The notes beneath the pieces are model-generated. The model worked only from the letters and a program-made list of their open reading frames with translations. It was not told where the DNA came from and searched no databases. The position numbers and the translations under genes were made by a program. From positions 1 through 8,095 of the forward strand of contig NZ_CAMIHH010000130.1 of the NCBI RefSeq assembly GCF_946220915.1: 8,095 nt of DNA, written 5' to 3'. The number at the start of each line of letters is the position of its first letter. The stretch's first letter is position 1. Positions 5,067-8,095 of the stretch are shown here, one piece after another. This DNA comes from an uncultured Flavobacterium sp. Lineage in GTDB: Bacteria > Bacteroidota > Bacteroidia > Flavobacteriales > Flavobacteriaceae.

Positions 5067-6346
5067 TTAAGCGTTACCTTGATTTGTTTTATCCTTGTGC
5101 GGTCTATCATTTCGACCGTAAATATAGCATCCTTAAAGCTGATCTTGTGCCCTTTTTGAGGAAAATTGCCCGATAGCCCCATCACGAGCCCGGCCAGGGT
5201 TTCAGCCTCACCCTTTGCATCTTCATAATCCTCTTCGTTAACACCACATATCCTGTAAAAATCCTTAAGCCCTATCTTTCCATCGAAAAGATAGGTGTTG
5301 TCGTCTATTTTCGAGAAGATGATATCCTCGTCGTCAAATTCATCGCTGATATCGCCTACGATCTCTTCCAGTATGTCTTCGAGCGAAACCAGGCCCGACG
5401 TATCGCCATACTCATCTACAACAATGGCAAGGTGGTTTTTCATCCCCTGGAATTCCCTCAAAAGATCGTCCAGCTTTTTGCTTTCGGGCACAAAGAAGGG
5501 TTCGCGGATAATTTTTTGCCAGGCAAAACCGTCATCGTCAATATGGGGGAGCAGGTCTTTGGTAAACAAAACGCCTTCAATGCGGTCTATATTGTCCCTG
5601 TAAACAGGTATGCGGGAAAAGCCCATGCTAACAATCTGCGGAAGCGCCTCGGTGTAAGATGATGCTATGTCAAGTGCGAAAACATCAATGCGCGGGGTCA
5701 TTACCTGGGTTACGTCGGTATTGCCGAAGGCCACGATGCCCTCCAGCAGCTTTTGCTCTTGGTGTGATGTGCTGCCATAATCGGTTAGCTCAAGCGCCTG
5801 GGAGAGCCGCCCTACCGAGAGTTCATTTCTTTGGGCACCCACGCGCTGCTGCAGCTTTAGCGTAATTTCCCGCATCGGGATGCTCAGGGGCGATAGCAGC
5901 CTGCTCAATGCCATGAGTGGTAGTGCCGCTTTTTTTGAAAACCTCTGGTTGTTGCGCACGGCATATACTTTTGGGAGCACCTCGCCAAACAGCAGGATGA
6001 GCAGCGTTATGAGCGCAGCCTCCACGGCAAACCTGAGCCAGGCCAGGTGGATGGCCGAGAAGACGTTAAGCCTGAAGAACAAGATGATTATGGAAATATT
6101 GATGAATGTATTGGCAATGGTAATGGTAGCCAGCAGTTTTTTTGGTTTTTCCAGCAATGAGGCAATAATGCCGCCTTTTGCAAGGTCCTTCTGTTTTATC
6201 TTGTCAATATCCTGGGGAGTAAGCGAGAAAACGGCAACTTCGGTGCCTGATATGAATGCGGAACAGGCAAGCAGCAGTGCAATCCCTGTAAAACCGGCAA
6301 CAAGGTTAAAATCTATCGTGCTGAAACTCGAGGGGTCGGGGTCCAA
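5063..6346 (-). CDS. gldE: gliding-associated membrane protein GldE (CNNM/CBS/CorC)
   Basis: GldE belongs to the CorC/HlyC-like group of CBS-domain membrane proteins. The 427 residues show an N-terminal DUF21/CNNM domain (about 14-190) with hydrophobic segments at 15-32, 74-92, 104-128 and 141-158 and the family's FGEVLPKVYAVRN (120-132). A CBS pair follows (MTPRIDVFALD from 216; VVDEYGDTSGLVSLEDILEEIVGDI at 309-333), then a CorC-type C-terminal domain (about 347-427). In F. johnsoniae it is tied to GldD and gliding; related proteins move or sense Mg2+, but transport by GldE is not established. The start is TTG at 6346: no ATG occurs before the in-frame stop 15 bases upstream, and MDPDPS fits GldE N-termini. 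It follows ssb by 23 bases and overlaps gldD. Confidence 0.92.
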   Translation of the reverse strand: MDPDPSSFSTIDFNLVAGFTGIALLLACSAFISGTEVAVFSLTPQDIDKIKQKDLAKGGIIASLLEKPKKLLATITIANTFINISIIILFFRLNVFSAIHLAWLRFAVEAALITLLILLFGEVLPKVYAVRNNQRFSKKAALPLMALSRLLSPLSIPMREITLKLQQRVGAQRNELSVGRLSQALELTDYGSTSHQEQKLLEGIVAFGNTDVTQVMTPRIDVFALDIASSYTEALPQIVSMGFSRIPVYRDNIDRIEGVLFTKDLLPHIDDDGFAWQKIIREPFFVPESKKLDDLLREFQGMKNHLAIVVDEYGDTSGLVSLEDILEEIVGDISDEFDDEDIIFSKIDDNTYLFDGKIGLKDFYRICGVNEEDYEDAKGEAETLAGLVMGLSGNFPQKGHKISFKDAIFTVEMIDRTRIKQIKVTLK

Positions 6347-6369
6347 AATGTGGGGTGTTGGTTAAACAA

Positions 6370-6813
6370 TCAAAATGGCAGGTCGGCATCCGGCGCCGGC
6401 AGGTTCTGTATGTCATAGTTTGGTTTTGCAGGCTCGGCCGCTACTGAGAATTGCTGCTTGTTGCTGTCAAGTTCCTTTTTGGTAGAAAGGAACGTAAATT
6501 CTGTCACCTGGATTTCGGTGGTATACTTGGTAGTTCCGTCTTCGGCCTGCCATTGTCGCGATTTTATGCGGCCTTCTACATAAATCTTGTCGCCTTTGCT
6601 CAGGTATTTTTCGCATATTTCTGCAGCCTTGTTGCGCACTACAAGATTATGCCATTCTGTAGAAGTTATCTTTTCGTTGGTCTGCTTATTGATATAGACT
6701 TCGTTGGTTGCCAAAGGGAATCGCCCGATGCAGTTGCCCCCCTCAAAATAGTGGATCTTTACATCGTCGCCCAAATGCCCTATCAGCAGGACTTTATTAA
6801 GTGTTCCGTTCAT
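6370..6813 (-). CDS. ssb: single-stranded DNA-binding protein
   Basis: SSB coats single-stranded DNA during replication, repair and recombination and recruits partners through its tail. This 147-residue protein has the OB fold at about 4-108 (NKVLLIGHLGDDVKIHYFEGG; TEWHNLVVRNKAAEICEKYL; KGDKIYVEGRIKSRQW), including Trp54 and Trp88, positions that stack on DNA bases in the family. A short flexible linker (about 112-139) leads to the acidic tip DADLPF, the usual partner-binding tail. Length is normal for a Bacteroidota SSB. It lies between mutY and gldE, has a promoter of its own at the end of mutY, and probably leads the ssb-gldE-gldD transcript. Confidence 0.95.
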   Translation of the reverse strand: MNGTLNKVLLIGHLGDDVKIHYFEGGNCIGRFPLATNEVYINKQTNEKITSTEWHNLVVRNKAAEICEKYLSKGDKIYVEGRIKSRQWQAEDGTTKYTTEIQVTEFTFLSTKKELDSNKQQFSVAAEPAKPNYDIQNLPAPDADLPF

Positions 6814-6833
6814 AGCCCTGGTGTTTGTTCACT

Positions 6834-6865
6834 CAAATATACTACAAAATAATATTCACTCCCAA
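6834..6865 (-). promoter_or_regulatory. Bacteroidota-type promoter for ssb-gldE-gldD
   Basis: On the minus strand, TTG (6865-6863, inside the 3' end of mutY) is followed after 21 bp by TATATTTG (6841-6834), a full TAnnTTTG match. Transcription would start near 6828, leaving a leader of about 15 bases before the ssb ATG. No similar element stands in the 23 bases before gldE, so gldE and gldD most likely depend on this promoter or on read-through from mutY. Confidence 0.6.
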
Positions 6866-7899
6866 TGCTTGTCTATAAAATTATAGATAACGATAGGGAA
6901 TGGCAGTGCCAGTGCATCATTTTTATCTATTGCCCCGGGCAATGCGCCATCAGCCTCTACATGCCAGAACCTGATGCTGAGGTGCTGGTGCGACAGCTTG
7001 TGCAGCACGGGCAGGGGCGTGAGCAATATGGCGCTTTTTGGGACAAAACCTGTCCCAGTCCCCGCAAGGACCATGTCTTTTACTTCATCAACAGAAAGTT
7101 CCCCGTTCGTTTCAATGAGCGGGAACTCATATAAATTATGCCAGATGCCTTTTGCTGTGCGCTTGTTTACCAGTGTGCGGCCATTGCTGTCGGTTACAAT
7201 AAGGTAATTAAAGTGCCTGCTGGTTACTTTGGTTTTTTTTAGTTTTACGGGAAGCCGGCTTACGCGGCCCGTGAGGAAGGCGGCACAATCCTTATTAAAG
7301 ATGCATATGCCGCAATCAGGACTTTTGGGTACGCACTGCAAAGCCCCAAATTCCATCATGGCCTGGTTGAAGTTGGCGGCATCATCATGCGGGAGCAGGG
7401 AAGCGGCAAGCTGTGTAAATTGTTTTTTCGCACCCGGGGATGAGATGTCGGTTTCAATGCCAAAGTAACGCGCCAGCACACGGTATACATTGCCGTCTAC
7501 CACCGGAACGGGTTCGCCATAGGATATGGAGGCAATGGCCGCCGCAGTGTACTCGCCCACGCCTTTCAGCTTTAACAATCCGGCATAGCTATCGGGAAAG
7601 CTGCCACCCATTTCGAAGGCAACCTGCCTGGCTGTGGCATGCAGGTTGCGCGCGCGCGAATAATAGCCCAGCCCCTGCCATAGCTTGAGTATGTGCTCTT
7701 CGTGTGCTGCGGCCATGTCGTGCACGGTTGGGAAGGCTTCGGTAAACTTTAAAAAATAGGGCAATCCCTGTGCTACACGCGTTTGCTGGAGCATGATTTC
7801 CGACAGCCATATAGGGTACGGATGGGCGACTTTGCGCCAGGGCAAATCACGCTTATTTTGTAAATACCATTGAATTAAAGACTTAGAAAACCCCATCAT
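6856..7899 (-). CDS. mutY: A/G-specific adenine DNA glycosylase MutY
   Basis: MutY removes adenine mispaired with 8-oxoguanine or guanine, preventing G:C to T:A changes. The 347-residue protein has the full family layout: LSEIMLQQT with catalytic Glu34; a helix-hairpin-helix at 111-119 (LKGVGEYTA); VPVVDGNVYRVLAR with catalytic Asp135; a 4Fe-4S loop with Cys189, Cys196, Cys199 and Cys205 (C-x6-C-x2-C-x5-C); and a C-terminal NUDIX-like domain (about 228-340) that recognises 8-oxoguanine, with LSH at 302-304 where E. coli MutY has Phe-Ser-His. Every key residue I checked is present. Two Met codons in a row (7899, 7896) leave the exact start open by one residue. It diverges from HU and is followed by ssb after 42 bases. 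Confidence 0.96.
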   Translation of the reverse strand: MMGFSKSLIQWYLQNKRDLPWRKVAHPYPIWLSEIMLQQTRVAQGLPYFLKFTEAFPTVHDMAAAHEEHILKLWQGLGYYSRARNLHATARQVAFEMGGSFPDSYAGLLKLKGVGEYTAAAIASISYGEPVPVVDGNVYRVLARYFGIETDISSPGAKKQFTQLAASLLPHDDAANFNQAMMEFGALQCVPKSPDCGICIFNKDCAAFLTGRVSRLPVKLKKTKVTSRHFNYLIVTDSNGRTLVNKRTAKGIWHNLYEFPLIETNGELSVDEVKDMVLAGTGTGFVPKSAILLTPLPVLHKLSHQHLSIRFWHVEADGALPGAIDKNDALALPFPIVIYNFIDKHWE

Positions 7900-7913
7900 T
7901 GCTGTAGTGTTTG

Positions 7914-7921
7914 CAAAAGTA
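7914..7921 (-). promoter_or_regulatory. candidate -7 element of the mutY promoter
   Basis: TACTTTTG on the minus strand (7921-7914) matches TAnnTTTG and lies 14 bases before the mutY ATG. No TTG is seen at the usual 19-21 bp further upstream, so the promoter is weaker than those of ssb and HU or needs an activator. A 10-bp palindrome, TAAACGTTTA (7920-7929), overlaps it. Confidence 0.45.
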
Positions 7922-7933
7922 AACGTTTATGTT

Positions 7934-7953
7934 ATTAAATTTTAATCGATTAA
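7934..7953. repeat. overlapping palindromes between mutY and HU
   Basis: ATTAAATTTTAAT (7934-7946, centred on one T) overlaps the perfect 12-bp palindrome TTAATCGATTAA (7942-7953). They lie just upstream of the HU -33 element and between the two divergent promoters, a fitting place for a regulator or for an architectural protein such as HU itself. AT-rich sequence forms short palindromes by chance, so the functional claim is modest. Confidence 0.35.
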
Positions 7954-7955
7954 CC

Positions 7956-7987
7956 TTGAATATTTGTTTTTTTAATTCTTATATTTG
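7956..7987 (+). promoter_or_regulatory. Bacteroidota-type promoter of the HU gene
   Basis: TTG (7956-7958), a 21-bp spacer and TATATTTG (7980-7987) give a full -33/-7 pair with the same sequence and spacing as the ssb promoter. Transcription would start near 7992-7995, leaving an A-rich leader of about 35 bases without a Shine-Dalgarno sequence, as is common for strongly expressed genes of this phylum. Confidence 0.65.
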
Positions 7988-8027
7988 CACACTCAAAAAA
8001 AATACACACATATTAAATTTATAGAAA

Positions 8028-8095
8028 ATGACGAAAGCAGACATCGTAGCAAAAATCTCTGAGAAACTAGGACTTGAAAAAGGAGATGTACAGGC
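8028..8095 (+). CDS. hup: HU-family DNA-binding protein, 5' part only
   Basis: The gene runs off the right edge; 22 complete codons are visible (MTKADIVAKISEKLGLEKGD, then VQ). This is the first helix-turn-helix-like dimerisation segment of the HU/IHF family and is close to the HU start common in flavobacteria. HU is an abundant dimer that bends and compacts DNA in the nucleoid. The ATG follows AT-rich leader sequence, and a strong promoter lies upstream. DNA-binding residues lie beyond the window, so the distinction between HU and an IHF-like member rests on the N-terminus alone. Confidence 0.88.
   Translation, partial: MTKADIVAKISEKLGLEKGDVQ

Noticed and set aside
4614..5159. Plus-strand 181-codon frame over gldD and the end of gldE
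   Set aside because: It lies opposite well recognised GldD and GldE sequence and is a shadow of their codon use.

Overview
The window comes from a Bacteroidota chromosome, most likely Flavobacterium or a close member of the Flavobacteriaceae. Three things support this: the right half carries the order HU - mutY - ssb - gldE - gldD known from gliding flavobacteria; promoters fit the Bacteroidota form (TTG/TTTG, 20-21 bp, TAnnTTTG) rather than the E. coli form; and the partial HU N-terminus (MTKADIVAKISEKLGLEKGD) is typical of flavobacterial HU.

Left part (1-1410): a complete 12-helix MFS transporter on the minus strand, with its own nearly leaderless promoter, and a short intergenic region.

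Middle part (1411-4482), all plus strand: an accessory cluster of small genes of unknown function. It holds two paralogous secreted proteins built from 17-residue repeats (consensus TIENSSHSTVGYIKSDG) that end in KKEWAAVVFFFFKL. They resemble the Bacteroidota 'beta-flower' repeat proteins. The first copy (1411-1768) is broken by one extra A right after its start codon; the second (3138-3545) is intact and has one more repeat. Each copy is followed by unrelated small genes: after copy 1, an acidic 186-aa soluble protein and a 213-aa protein with two membrane helices and a PH-like tail; after copy 2, a possible 32-codon ORF joined by ATGA to a very acidic 120-aa protein, then a 143-aa protein. 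The second cluster ends only 14 bp from the convergent gldD.

Right part (4497-8095): a conserved housekeeping and motility block. gldD (lipoprotein) and gldE (CNNM/CBS/CorC membrane protein) overlap by ATGA and lie behind ssb; mutY is upstream of ssb, and a divergent HU gene runs off the right edge. ssb has its own promoter at the end of mutY, with the same TTG-N21-TATATTTG form as the HU promoter. The GldD/GldE pair links this block to gliding and the type IX secretion machinery, while SSB, MutY and HU serve DNA maintenance.

The candidate for something little described is the duplicated repeat-protein cluster in the middle. No toxin, nuclease, transposase, CRISPR array, tRNA or rRNA was seen.
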